Origin: CALKZN01 sp050633585
GTDB taxonomy: Bacteria > Pseudomonadota > Gammaproteobacteria > Arenicellales > Arenicellaceae
Length of the DNA stretch: 64,000 nt
Assembly: GCA_050633585.1 (NCBI GenBank)
Contig: JBOEGT010000031.1
Span: 1 to 64,000, forward strand
Reading direction: 5' to 3'
Under the pieces are notes generated by a model. That model ran no database searches and was not told the origin of the DNA. It worked only from the letters and a program-made list of their open reading frames with translations. Numbering within the stretch: position 1 is the first letter of the stretch; every line of letters begins with the position of its first letter. Position numbers and translations under genes: made by a program. Shown here piece by piece: positions 9,201 through 17,610 of the stretch.

Positions 9201-10541
9201 TTGGTATTTAACCTATCTAAAGGGCTTGACTTGCCCATCTTAGGCGCACCAGATCAAAGGATTGATGAAGGTAGACCGGTTACGAAAGTGGCGGTCTTGG
9301 GTAATGACTATATTGGTTTGAAGCCGACGATGCTTGTCAAAGTCGGAGATAAAATCAAGCAAGGTCAGGCGCTGTTCGAAGACAAAAAAAATCCAGGTGT
9401 TCGCGTTACTTCTCCTGCAGCAGGGAAAGTGATTGAAGTGAATAGAGGTGAAAAACGTGCACTTGTCTCAGTTGTGATTGAGAAAGAAGGTAAAGCACGG
9501 ACAAAGTTCACAGCGTATGAAGCGTCTGAACTCAGCTCAATTGACGATAAGAAGCTCCGAAACAACTTGATTAAATCAGGTCTATGGACAGCTTTTCGCA
9601 CAAGGCCTTTTAATAAAGTCCCGGCAATTGACGCAACGCTAGATGGTATTTTTGTCAACGCAATGGATACCAATCCATTAGCGGCTGATCCACAAGTTGT
9701 TATTGCCGATGAAAAAGAATCGTTTAAACAAGGTTTAGATGTACTCTCAAGCTTTTCTGTGCCTGTGCATTTATGTAAGGCGGTAGGTGCTGATATTCCA
9801 TCCTCTCAAGGTGTGGAAGTATCCGAGTTTTCGGGTCCTCACCCTGCGGGCAATGCCAGTACGCATATTCATTTTATTATGCCTGTTAATGCTAATCGTA
9901 GTGTTTGGACGATTAACTACCAAGATGTCATTGCGATTGGAAAACTCTTTATTAGTGGTTACTTAGATACAGCGCGCGTTGTTGCTCTAGGTGGGCCAAA
10001 AGTTCGATCTCCTCGCTTGATTCGCACTGAACTAGGTGCTGATGTATCAGAATTAGTTGCTGATGCCTTGTTGGACGGTGAGAATCGAGTCATTAGTGGT
10101 TCTATCTTAAATGGCTCAGAAGCGTCAGGCACACAGGCTTATTTAGGCCGATACGATAATCAAATTTCTGTCATTGACGAAGATCGAGAGCGTCGGTTTA
10201 TGGGTTGGATTGTTCCTGGAACGAACCGTTTTTCCAAGTTAAACGTTTTTGTATCAAGTATTCTGGGTCGCAAAAAACGTTTCAACCTAACTTCTAGCCA
10301 AAATGGTAGTCCACGCCCCATTGTTCCTGTGGGTGTTTATGAGCAGGTGATGCCATTAGATATTTTACCGACACCATTGTTGAAAGCGATTGTTGTGAAA
10401 GATACTGATACGCTGCAACAGTTAGGCGGACTTGAACTTGCAGAGGAAGATCTGGCTTTGTGTACTTATGTTGATCCGGGTAAGCATGATTTTGGCCCAG
10501 TATTTCGTGAAAACCTAACTCAAATTGAGTTGGAGGGTTAA
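9201..10541 (+). CDS. nqrA: Na+-translocating NADH:quinone reductase subunit A
   Basis: Peripheral cytoplasmic-side subunit of Na+-NQR, the six-subunit pump that exports Na+ with NADH oxidation. The 446-residue protein starts KGLDLPILGAP, the family N-terminus, and has full length. The start codon appears to be TTG at 9201: the frame has no ATG before the conserved KGLDLP, and AGAGGT sits 7 nt upstream. A weak start on the first cistron may tune translation. It is followed without a gap by nqrB, whose ATG begins at the next base after the nqrA stop. Confidence 0.95.
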   Translation: MVFNLSKGLDLPILGAPDQRIDEGRPVTKVAVLGNDYIGLKPTMLVKVGDKIKQGQALFEDKKNPGVRVTSPAAGKVIEVNRGEKRALVSVVIEKEGKARTKFTAYEASELSSIDDKKLRNNLIKSGLWTAFRTRPFNKVPAIDATLDGIFVNAMDTNPLAADPQVVIADEKESFKQGLDVLSSFSVPVHLCKAVGADIPSSQGVEVSEFSGPHPAGNASTHIHFIMPVNANRSVWTINYQDVIAIGKLFISGYLDTARVVALGGPKVRSPRLIRTELGADVSELVADALLDGENRVISGSILNGSEASGTQAYLGRYDNQISVIDEDRERRFMGWIVPGTNRFSKLNVFVSSILGRKKRFNLTSSQNGSPRPIVPVGVYEQVMPLDILPTPLLKAIVVKDTDTLQQLGGLELAEEDLALCTYVDPGKHDFGPVFRENLTQIELEG

Positions 10542-11753
10542 ATGTCATTTTTAAAACGTACTCTTGATAATATTCGTCCTCATGTTATGAAGGGCGGTAA
10601 GCATGAAAAATGGTATGCATTTTTCGAAGCTATTGATACGCTATTTTATTCACCACCTGATGTGAATAAAGGCAAAACGCACGTTCGAGACGCTATCGAT
10701 CTCAAACGCGTGATGATTTTCGTATGGCTTGCAGCCATGCCATGCGTCATCATGGGTTGTATTAATGTTGGCATGCAAGCTAATGAAGCTCTGCAAGCCA
10801 TGTCTATTACAGAAATTCAGGGATGGAGAGGTCAACTGCTTGGTGCATTTGGTGTCTCAGTTAACCCTGATAGTTTGCTTGCAAACTTCTTCCATGGTTT
10901 CTGGTATTGGTTCCCTATTTATGTCGTGACTTTTGCAGTCGGCATTTTTTGGGAAATTCTTTTTTGTACAATCCGTGGGCATGAGGTCAGTGAAGGTTTC
11001 TTCGTTACCTCTATTCTTTTTAGCTTGATTGTTCCTCCAACAATTCCATTGTGGCAGGTCGCTGTAGGTATTAGCTTTGGTGTGGTTTTAGGCAAAGAGG
11101 TTTTTGGCGGAACAGGCATGAACTTTTTGAATCCGGCACTGACCGCGCGAGCATTCTTATACTTTGCCTATCCAGCACAGTTATCTGGCGATGCTGTTTG
11201 GGTTGCTGTTGATGGATACACCAGTGCAACGGCATTAAGTGTTGCTGCTACAAGCGGTGTTGAAGGCTTAGCTGCTGCGGGTTTTACATTAACAGACACT
11301 GTGTTCGGATCTATCGCGGGTTCTATTGGCGAAACATCATTGATTGCAATTGCTATCGGCGCGGCCTTTTTGTTGTATACCAAAGTGGCTTCTTGGCGAA
11401 TCATGCTAGGTGTTTTAGTCGGGATGATTGCGACAAGCCTATTGTTTAATCTCATTGGTAGCGATACAAACCCAATGTTTGGTGTTCCTTGGTATTGGCA
11501 TTTAACCATGGGTGGCTTTGCGTTCGGTATGGTCTATATGGCAACAGATCCTGTGAGCGCGTCAATGACTGATATGGGGCGTTTTGTCTTTGGTGTATTG
11601 ATTGGCTTAATGACTGTGCTAATTCGAGTGGTTAATCCGGCCTTTCCAGAAGGGATCATGTTAGCCATTTTATTTGCTAACTTGTTTGCACCATTGATCG
11701 ACTGGGCTGTTGTTCAATCGAATATGCGTCGACGGGAGAAACGTTATGTCTAA
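10542..11753 (+). CDS. nqrB: Na+-translocating NADH:quinone reductase subunit B
   Basis: Main membrane subunit of Na+-NQR, with about ten helices across 403 residues and a covalently bound FMN. The flavinylation motif reads DGYTSAT at residues 224-230, fitting the D-x-x-T-x-A-T pattern recognised by ApbE, with Thr230 as the predicted attachment site. A strong ribosome binding site GGAGGG ends 4 nt before the ATG and lies inside nqrA, implying translational coupling. The gene overlaps the nqrC start by 8 bp. Confidence 0.96.
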   Translation: MSFLKRTLDNIRPHVMKGGKHEKWYAFFEAIDTLFYSPPDVNKGKTHVRDAIDLKRVMIFVWLAAMPCVIMGCINVGMQANEALQAMSITEIQGWRGQLLGAFGVSVNPDSLLANFFHGFWYWFPIYVVTFAVGIFWEILFCTIRGHEVSEGFFVTSILFSLIVPPTIPLWQVAVGISFGVVLGKEVFGGTGMNFLNPALTARAFLYFAYPAQLSGDAVWVAVDGYTSATALSVAATSGVEGLAAAGFTLTDTVFGSIAGSIGETSLIAIAIGAAFLLYTKVASWRIMLGVLVGMIATSLLFNLIGSDTNPMFGVPWYWHLTMGGFAFGMVYMATDPVSASMTDMGRFVFGVLIGLMTVLIRVVNPAFPEGIMLAILFANLFAPLIDWAVVQSNMRRREKRYV

Positions 11754-12597
11754 CGAAAATCAGAATGATCACGAGAATGAAGTGATGAATGAAGCTGAAA
11801 AGAAAAAGACAGGCTTTGCGGCATTATCTAATGACAGTATTGCAAAAACCTTTATCGTTGCTTTTGCTTTATGTTTAGTGTGCTCGGTTATTGTTTCGGT
11901 TGCAGCAACCTTGTTGAAGCCTGAACAGCAACGAAATCAAAAGATTGATTTACAGAAAAATATCCTAGCTGTTGCGGGGTTGACGGATGAAACTCAATCT
12001 ATTGAAGAACGGTTTGAAAAAATCGAAACTCGTATTGTCGATATAGCGACAGGTGAATACACAGATGCTGTTGATGTTGAAACTTTTGATCAACGTAAAG
12101 CATCGAAAGAGCCAAAGTTAAGTGTTAAATTAACGACAGAGCAAGACATTGCTTTGATTGGACGACGCGCTAAATACGGCAAAGTATTCATCATGAAAGA
12201 TGGAGACAGCTTATCAAAAGTGATCATTCCGGTTAAAGGCTATGGACTTTGGTCAACGATGTACGGTTTTATTGCGCTGAAAGCGGATGGACGCACGATT
12301 GAAGATGTTACCTTTTATGACCATGGTGAGACACCTGGTTTAGGTGGGGAAATCACGAACCGCGCTTGGCAGAAGGTATGGCAGGGAAAACACGTAACTG
12401 ATGAAAATGGAAATCCTGCATTTACCGTTGTCAAAGGCAAAGCGTCTTCTGACTCTCAATATGATGTTGATGGTATGGCAGGAGCGACATTGACAAGTGT
12501 AGGCGTTATGAACTTAGTCCGTTTTTGGGTAGGTGAAAACGGTTTTGGTCCTTATTTAAAGAAACTTGCAGCAACTGCAGGAGCTAACAATGGCTAG
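11746..12597 (+). CDS. nqrC: Na+-translocating NADH:quinone reductase subunit C
   Basis: Single-helix subunit carrying the second covalent FMN on the periplasmic side. The start at 11746 is set by GGGAGAA upstream and gives 283 residues with the membrane helix at about 33-57. The flavinylation site reads DGMAGAT at residues 242-248, with Thr248 as the acceptor. Most family members have S or T where this protein has A245, so the motif deviates mildly. It overlaps nqrB by 8 bp and nqrD by 8 bp. Confidence 0.95.
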   Translation: MSNENQNDHENEVMNEAEKKKTGFAALSNDSIAKTFIVAFALCLVCSVIVSVAATLLKPEQQRNQKIDLQKNILAVAGLTDETQSIEERFEKIETRIVDIATGEYTDAVDVETFDQRKASKEPKLSVKLTTEQDIALIGRRAKYGKVFIMKDGDSLSKVIIPVKGYGLWSTMYGFIALKADGRTIEDVTFYDHGETPGLGGEITNRAWQKVWQGKHVTDENGNPAFTVVKGKASSDSQYDVDGMAGATLTSVGVMNLVRFWVGENGFGPYLKKLAATAGANNG

Positions 12598-13252
12598 TCA
12601 AACTAAAAGTGTCTTATTCGACCCTGTATTTGCCAATAACCCTATTGGCCTTCAAGTTTTAGGAATTTGTTCTGCGTTAGCAGTCACCTCTAAGTTATCT
12701 GTATCACTAGTGATGTGTTTAGCGGTGATTTCGGTCGTGGCTTTTTCGAATCTATCCATTAGTCTTATTCGAAATCATATTCCATCCAGTATTCGAATCA
12801 TTGTACAGATGGTGATTATCGCGTCATTAGTAATTGTGGTGGATCAATTCTTGAAAGCTTTTGCGTTTGAAATCAGTAAAACGTTATCGGTTTTCGTGGG
12901 CTTAATTATTACCAACTGTATTGTCATGGGGCGTGCAGAAGCGTTCGCAATGAAAAACCCGCCTGGACTATCATTCCTGGATGGTATTGGTAATGGCTTG
13001 GGTTACAGTGTGATTTTAATTGCTGTTGGCACAGTGAGAGAGTTGTTTGGTTCAGGTACATTGTTGGGCTATACAATACTCAAGCCTATCAGTGAAGGTG
13101 GTTGGTATCAAACCAATGGTTTGATGTTGCTTCCACCCAGTGCTTTTTTCGTTATTGGTTTGTTGATTTGGGCGATTCGTTCTTGGAAAAAAGACCAAGT
13201 TGAAGCACCTGATTATGAACTGCAAAATGCTCACAACGCGGAGGCTCACTAA
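12590..13252 (+). CDS. nqrD: Na+-translocating NADH:quinone reductase subunit D
   Basis: Integral membrane subunit of about six helices, homologous to NqrE and RnfA/E, which together hold a metal centre between half-membrane cysteines. The ATG at 12590 follows GCAGGAG inside nqrC and gives 220 residues beginning MASQTKSVLFDPVFANNPIGLQVLGICSALAV without a signal peptide. The cysteines in LGICSAL and ITNCIVMGRAEAFA are the family positions. Its stop overlaps the nqrE start (TAATG). Confidence 0.95.
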   Translation: MASQTKSVLFDPVFANNPIGLQVLGICSALAVTSKLSVSLVMCLAVISVVAFSNLSISLIRNHIPSSIRIIVQMVIIASLVIVVDQFLKAFAFEISKTLSVFVGLIITNCIVMGRAEAFAMKNPPGLSFLDGIGNGLGYSVILIAVGTVRELFGSGTLLGYTILKPISEGGWYQTNGLMLLPPSAFFVIGLLIWAIRSWKKDQVEAPDYELQNAHNAEAH

Positions 13253-13857
13253 TGGATCTCATCAGTTTAGCGGTTAAGTCAATTTTCATTGAAAATTTAG
13301 CGCTTTCGTTTTTCCTAGGGATGTGTACATTCCTAGCGGTATCAAAAAAAATATCAACGGCTATTGGTTTAGGCGTTGCGGTTATTTTTGTACAGGCTAT
13401 TACTATTCCTGCAAATAATCTTATCTATCAATATCTATTGAAAGACGGTGCGTTAGCATGGGCTGGGTTGCCCGATGTTGATTTAAGTTTTTTAGGTTTG
13501 TTAAGCTATATCGGCGTTATTGCTGCGCTGGTTCAAATCTTAGAGATGATTTTGGACCGTTTTGTTCCTGTACTTTATAGCGCGTTAGGTATATTTCTGC
13601 CGTTGATTACTGTGAACTGTGCCATCTTAGGTGGAACATTGTTTATGGTGCAACGCGATTATAACTTTACGCAAAGTGTTGTATACGGTACCAGTTCTGG
13701 ATTAGGTTGGGCATTAGCAATTGCAGCACTGGCCGGGATCCGGGAAAAGTTGAAATACAGTGATGTGCCTGATGGTTTGCAGGGTCTTGGTATCACATTC
13801 ATCACGGTTGGTTTAATGTCTTTAGGCTTTATGGCTTTTTCAGGCATTAAACTATAG
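13252..13857 (+). CDS. nqrE: Na+-translocating NADH:quinone reductase subunit E
   Basis: Membrane partner of NqrD, 201 residues and six helices. The family cysteines appear in FFLGMCTFLAVS and TVNCAILGG, the positions that ligate the intramembrane iron centre in solved structures. GAGG lies 8 nt before the ATG and the start overlaps the nqrD stop by 1 bp, consistent with stoichiometric translation. Confidence 0.95.
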   Translation: MDLISLAVKSIFIENLALSFFLGMCTFLAVSKKISTAIGLGVAVIFVQAITIPANNLIYQYLLKDGALAWAGLPDVDLSFLGLLSYIGVIAALVQILEMILDRFVPVLYSALGIFLPLITVNCAILGGTLFMVQRDYNFTQSVVYGTSSGLGWALAIAALAGIREKLKYSDVPDGLQGLGITFITVGLMSLGFMAFSGIKL

Positions 13858-13893
13858 AAAACTAAATCACTCAAAATTTAAAGAGGTTTAAAG

Positions 13894-15114
13894 ATGTTAA
13901 CAGTTGGTTTAGGAGTGGTCTTTTTTACGATAATCGTGATTGCTTTAGTATCGATTATCATTTTCGCTAAAAGTCGTTTAGTTGCTAGTGGCAACGTCAG
14001 CATTGAGATTAATGGTGAGAAAACGATTGAAGTCCCGGTTGGAAGTAAGTTGCTTGGTGCGTTAGCCGATAGCAAATTGTTTGTTCCTTCGGCGTGTGGT
14101 GGTGGTGGCACTTGTGCACAATGTCGTGTCAAGGTGTTTGAAGGTGGTGGCTCAATTTTGCCAACGGAAACATCTCACATTACTAAAAAAGAAGCGTCAT
14201 GCGGTGATCGTTTGTCATGCCAAGTTGCTGTCAAGCAAGACATGAAAATTGAAGTCCCGGAAGAAGTTTTTGGCGTTAAAAAGTGGATGTGTAAAGTACG
14301 TTCAAATGATAATGTTGCGACGTTTATCAAGGAGCTAGTGCTCGAATTACCTGAAGGTGAAGATGTGGGTTTTCGTGCGGGTGGTTATATTCAAATAGCC
14401 TGCCCACCACATCAACTGAAATATACTGAATTTTCAGTACAAGATGAATATAAAGGTGACTGGGACCACTTTAATCTTTGGCAGTACGAGTCAACGGTTA
14501 CTGAGAAGGTCGAGCGTGCCTATTCTATGGCGAATTACCCAGAAGAAGAAGGCATCATCATGTTGAACGTGCGTATTGCTTCTCCTCCGCCAAGGTCTGA
14601 AGGGATTTCACCAGGCATCATGTCTTCTTATATTTTCAATTTGAAGCCAGGTGATGAAGTCGAAATTTCAGGCCCTTTTGGTGAATTTTTTGCGAAAGAG
14701 ACGAAAGCTGAGATGGTATTTGTCGGTGGTGGTGCTGGTATGGCACCGATGCGTTCGCATATCTTTGATCAACTGCGCCGAATTAAAACAGACCGAAAAA
14801 TGTCTTTTTGGTACGGTGCTCGTAGCAAGAAAGAAATGTTTTATATTGATGATTTCGATACGCTTGCTGCTGAGAATGAGAATTTTGATTGGCATGTGGC
14901 GCTGTCTGATCCACAACCAGAAGATGATTGGACTGGTGATACTGGATTTATTCATAATGTGTTGCTCGAAAACTATTTAAAAGATCATGAGGCACCAGAA
15001 GACTGTGAATTCTACATGTGTGGACCACCAATGATGAATGCTGCCGTTATTGATATGCTGCATAACTTAGGTGTTGAAGACGAAAACATTATGCTTGATG
15101 ATTTTGGTGGTTAG
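13894..15114 (+). CDS. nqrF: Na+-translocating NADH:quinone reductase subunit F
   Basis: NADH-oxidising subunit and electron entry point. The 406 residues comprise an N-terminal membrane helix, a [2Fe-2S] ferredoxin domain (CGGGGTCAQC plus a later cysteine in DRLSCQV), a flavodoxin reductase-like FAD domain (RAYSMANYP) and a NAD domain (GGGAGMAPMRSH and YMCGPPMMNAA). AAAGAGG precedes the ATG. It ends the pump-subunit portion of the operon, and apbE begins 20 bp later. Confidence 0.96.
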   Translation: MLTVGLGVVFFTIIVIALVSIIIFAKSRLVASGNVSIEINGEKTIEVPVGSKLLGALADSKLFVPSACGGGGTCAQCRVKVFEGGGSILPTETSHITKKEASCGDRLSCQVAVKQDMKIEVPEEVFGVKKWMCKVRSNDNVATFIKELVLELPEGEDVGFRAGGYIQIACPPHQLKYTEFSVQDEYKGDWDHFNLWQYESTVTEKVERAYSMANYPEEEGIIMLNVRIASPPPRSEGISPGIMSSYIFNLKPGDEVEISGPFGEFFAKETKAEMVFVGGGAGMAPMRSHIFDQLRRIKTDRKMSFWYGARSKKEMFYIDDFDTLAAENENFDWHVALSDPQPEDDWTGDTGFIHNVLLENYLKDHEAPEDCEFYMCGPPMMNAAVIDMLHNLGVEDENIMLDDFGG

Positions 15115-15133
15115 TCTTTTGCAATTTACTGGG

Positions 15134-16198
15134 ATGAATATAATAAATAGCTGGCTTCGCCGGCTATTTGTTTTTATGGCTTGTCTATTATTGAGTGGCT
15201 TTTTGGTCGCCTGTGGAGAGAAGCAAGATATGCGTATTAGTGGACCCATTATGGGTACAGAATACAATATCACTTTGTTGTGTGGGTCTGACCTTAGTCA
15301 AGACGCATGGCAAACAGAACTGATGGCGGTCATGCAGCAAGTGAATCAAGCAATGTCGACGTACATACCTGATTCAGAATTATCTCAATTCAACCAACTG
15401 AAAAACACGGAGTTTCAAACAGTCAGTTCTTCAATTATTGATGTGTTTTCAGCGGCTCAAAGAGTTTCTTATGAGACAGAAGGGGCTTTTGATATTACCG
15501 TATTACCGTTAGTGGAATTGTGGGGTTTTGGTTCACAGAAGAGCGACTCTCTCAGTGCACCTTCAGTTCCATCAAAGGCGAGTTTGTTGAAAATTGGAAA
15601 GCAAATAGGCTTTGAGAAGATAGAGCTTGATGACTCCTTTACTCAGTGGCGAAAAACGGATCCTGACGTGATGGTCGATTTTTCGGCAATTGCGAAAGGC
15701 TATGCTGTAGACCAAGTATCAAATAAGCTCATGGAGTTAGGGTGTGTAAACCACCTGGTTGAAATTGGTGGAGAGCTTCGCGCAGAAGGTTTGAATAGCA
15801 AAGGTAAACCATGGCGTTTAGCCGTAGAAAAACCGAGTTCTAAAGGTGGCTTTCAAGTCGTGATAGATGTTTCAGGTGTGAGTGTCGCAAGCTCGGGAGA
15901 TTATCGTAATTTTTATATGGTGGATGGCAAGCGTTATTCACACACCGTTGACCCACGCACATTAAAACCGGTAGAACATAATTTAGCGGCAGTCACGGTT
16001 ATTGATCCTATAGCGGCCCGTGCTGATGCGCTGGCGACAGCTTTTATGGTAATGGGGCCGTCGGGGTTAGATTTTGCAGAGGAAAATAATATTCCAGCGT
16101 TTTTTATTTTCCGAGCACCTTCATTATCGACTGAGAATGATGCTCAGCATCAAGTGTTGTATTCTCAGGCATTTGAGCAATTTATTGTAAATCAATAA
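15134..16198 (+). CDS. apbE: FAD:protein FMN transferase (ApbE)
   Basis: Periplasmic lipoprotein that transfers FMN from FAD onto threonines of NqrB and NqrC. From the ATG at 15134 the protein has 354 residues with a basic N-region, a hydrophobic core and the lipobox LVAC. The Mg/FAD-binding fold is recognisable from MGTEYNIT, VDFSAIAKGYAVD, the G-G-E-L region and the C-terminal ARADALATAFMVMG. The frame is open upstream to 15071 inside nqrF. The signal-peptide codons coincide with a terminator-like hairpin (15145-15175). Its location right after nqrF matches its job as the Nqr flavinylase. Confidence 0.93.
   Translation: MNIINSWLRRLFVFMACLLLSGFLVACGEKQDMRISGPIMGTEYNITLLCGSDLSQDAWQTELMAVMQQVNQAMSTYIPDSELSQFNQLKNTEFQTVSSSIIDVFSAAQRVSYETEGAFDITVLPLVELWGFGSQKSDSLSAPSVPSKASLLKIGKQIGFEKIELDDSFTQWRKTDPDVMVDFSAIAKGYAVDQVSNKLMELGCVNHLVEIGGELRAEGLNSKGKPWRLAVEKPSSKGGFQVVIDVSGVSVASSGDYRNFYMVDGKRYSHTVDPRTLKPVEHNLAAVTVIDPIAARADALATAFMVMGPSGLDFAEENNIPAFFIFRAPSLSTENDAQHQVLYSQAFEQFIVNQ
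15145..15175 (+). terminator. Terminator-like hairpin inside apbE start region
   Basis: An 11-bp stem (15145-15155 with 15159-15169, one G-T pair) closed by a 3-nt loop, followed by GTTTTT. It has the shape of an intrinsic terminator for nqrF, yet lies within codons 4-14 of apbE. It may attenuate transcription from the pump genes into apbE-nqrM. Confidence 0.6.
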
Positions 16199-16240
16199 GT
16201 ACATTTAAATAACGCTGATTCAGTTGAGTGAGGTAAAACA

Positions 16241-16453
16241 ATGGGAGTGGTATTGGTGACGTTTGCGTTCTTTCTGTTTATTATGGCTATCATGGCGATA
16301 GGTTATATTATTGCAGGAAAATCCATTAAAGGCAGCTGTGGCGGTTTAAATGCCATTGAGGGATTAGATGGTGCGTGCGATATTTGTGAGGTTAGAAGCC
16401 AGTGTAGTAAACGTAAACGCATGTTAGAAGAACGTGCAAAACAAGTTCAATGA
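16241..16453 (+). CDS. nqrM: Na+-NQR maturation protein NqrM
   Basis: Small membrane-anchored factor of the former DUF539 family, needed for assembling the iron centre of the NqrD/NqrE pair. The 70 residues start with one membrane helix (about 4-25), followed by four cysteines at positions 33, 46, 49 and 55 (GSCGG, CDIC, SQCSKR). GAGTGAGG lies before the ATG. It follows apbE by 42 bp, the common order in Na+-NQR operons. Confidence 0.93.
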   Translation: MGVVLVTFAFFLFIMAIMAIGYIIAGKSIKGSCGGLNAIEGLDGACDICEVRSQCSKRKRMLEERAKQVQ

Positions 16454-16525
16454 TCAGTCAATAGGCATCATTGAACATGCTTGAACTTGTATAGTGGTTT
16501 ACATTAAAAAATAATTGAAAGCAAA

Positions 16526-17506
16526 ATGAAATTACGCCAGCTCGAATATGTTGTTGAAGTCGTGGATTCAGGAATGAATGTTACGGCTGCGGCTGAAGTA
16601 TTATTTACTTCTCAGCCTGGGATTAGTAGTCAGGTTCGTCGCCTTGAAGAAGAGTTAGGGGTGCAAATTTTTAAGCGCAATGGCAAGCATATTGACGGCT
16701 TGACATTAGCTGGGGCTGATCTGGTTGAACGCTTTAGAGAAATTCTTGCCATGGTTGAAAATGTCGAGAAACAAGCGGCAGATTATACGAACCCAGATAA
16801 AGGAATGTTGTCTATCGCAACAACGCATACTCAAGCTCGTTATGTGTTGCCAGAAATCATTGCCCGCTTTCGAGAAAAATACCCTAATGTTGCCTTGCAA
16901 ATTCATCAAGGTACGCCTGAACAGATCGCTGCAATGGCAGCCTCAGGTGAAGCTGATATTGGTATTGCTACCGAAGCATTGGAACTTTTTAATGACCTTG
17001 TTTTATTGCCGTGTTATCGATGGAATCGTTGCGTAATGGTCCCGAAAGGCCACCCTTTAGCGTCGGAAGATATTTTAACGGTTGAAGCGATCGCTCGATA
17101 TCCTATCATCACTTATGTATTTGGTGTTGCGGATAGGTCTGTCATTAATCGAGCATTTAAAGAAAAAGATTTGAAGCTGGATGTGGTTTTGACAGCAGCG
17201 GATGCTGAAGTTATAAAAACGTATGTGCGAAATGGTTTAGGCATCGGCTTATGTGCACGAATGGCCTATGACCGAAAGCAAGATAATGACTTGCAAGTGT
17301 TAGATGCCGGACATTTATTTGACTCAAGTGTCACCAGTTTAGCGATTCGATCCCAAAATCAATTGAGAAGCTATGTGTATGATTTTATTCAAATGTTTTC
17401 TCCTCATCTAACTCCTGAAGTGGTAAAGCAGTCCTTGGAAACTAAAGATAAGCACCTTCAGGCTGAGATATACAGGCAGTATGTTGAGAAGTCTGATATG
17501 CGATAA
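16526..17506 (+). CDS. cysB: LysR-type regulator CysB
   Basis: Transcription activator of sulfate assimilation genes, responding to N-acetylserine. The 326-residue protein starts MKLRQLEYVVEVVDSGMNVT, the CysB-type variant of the LysR winged helix, with recognition helix TSQPGISSQVRRLEEELG. The effector domain keeps TTHTQARYVLP, which binds the sulfate/acetylserine ligand in CysB. The distinctive N-terminus separates it from generic LysR regulators. It lies 72 bp after nqrM, probably transcribed on its own, with no cys structural genes nearby. Confidence 0.92.
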   Translation: MKLRQLEYVVEVVDSGMNVTAAAEVLFTSQPGISSQVRRLEEELGVQIFKRNGKHIDGLTLAGADLVERFREILAMVENVEKQAADYTNPDKGMLSIATTHTQARYVLPEIIARFREKYPNVALQIHQGTPEQIAAMAASGEADIGIATEALELFNDLVLLPCYRWNRCVMVPKGHPLASEDILTVEAIARYPIITYVFGVADRSVINRAFKEKDLKLDVVLTAADAEVIKTYVRNGLGIGLCARMAYDRKQDNDLQVLDAGHLFDSSVTSLAIRSQNQLRSYVYDFIQMFSPHLTPEVVKQSLETKDKHLQAEIYRQYVEKSDMR

Positions 17507-17538
17507 ATGATTAATTTTTAATCAAAAGATTAACTAAG

Positions 17539-17562
17539 CTTAACCCCTTATCCATGGTTAAG
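17539..17562. repeat. Short inverted repeat between cysB and the protease gene
   Basis: CTTAACC (17539-17545) and GGTTAAG (17556-17562) are exact inverted copies 10 bp apart. There is no T run behind it, so it may be an operator upstream of the protease gene or a weak end signal for cysB. Confidence 0.3.
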
Positions 17563-17610
17563 TAATAAAATCCCCCCTATATTAGGCGTAACGATTAATT
17601 AGGGGTATTC

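Noticed and set aside
11168..11509. Long antisense frame inside nqrB (and similar antisense frames elsewhere)
   Set aside because: These are mirror frames of strongly conserved genes with no start signals or domains of their own.
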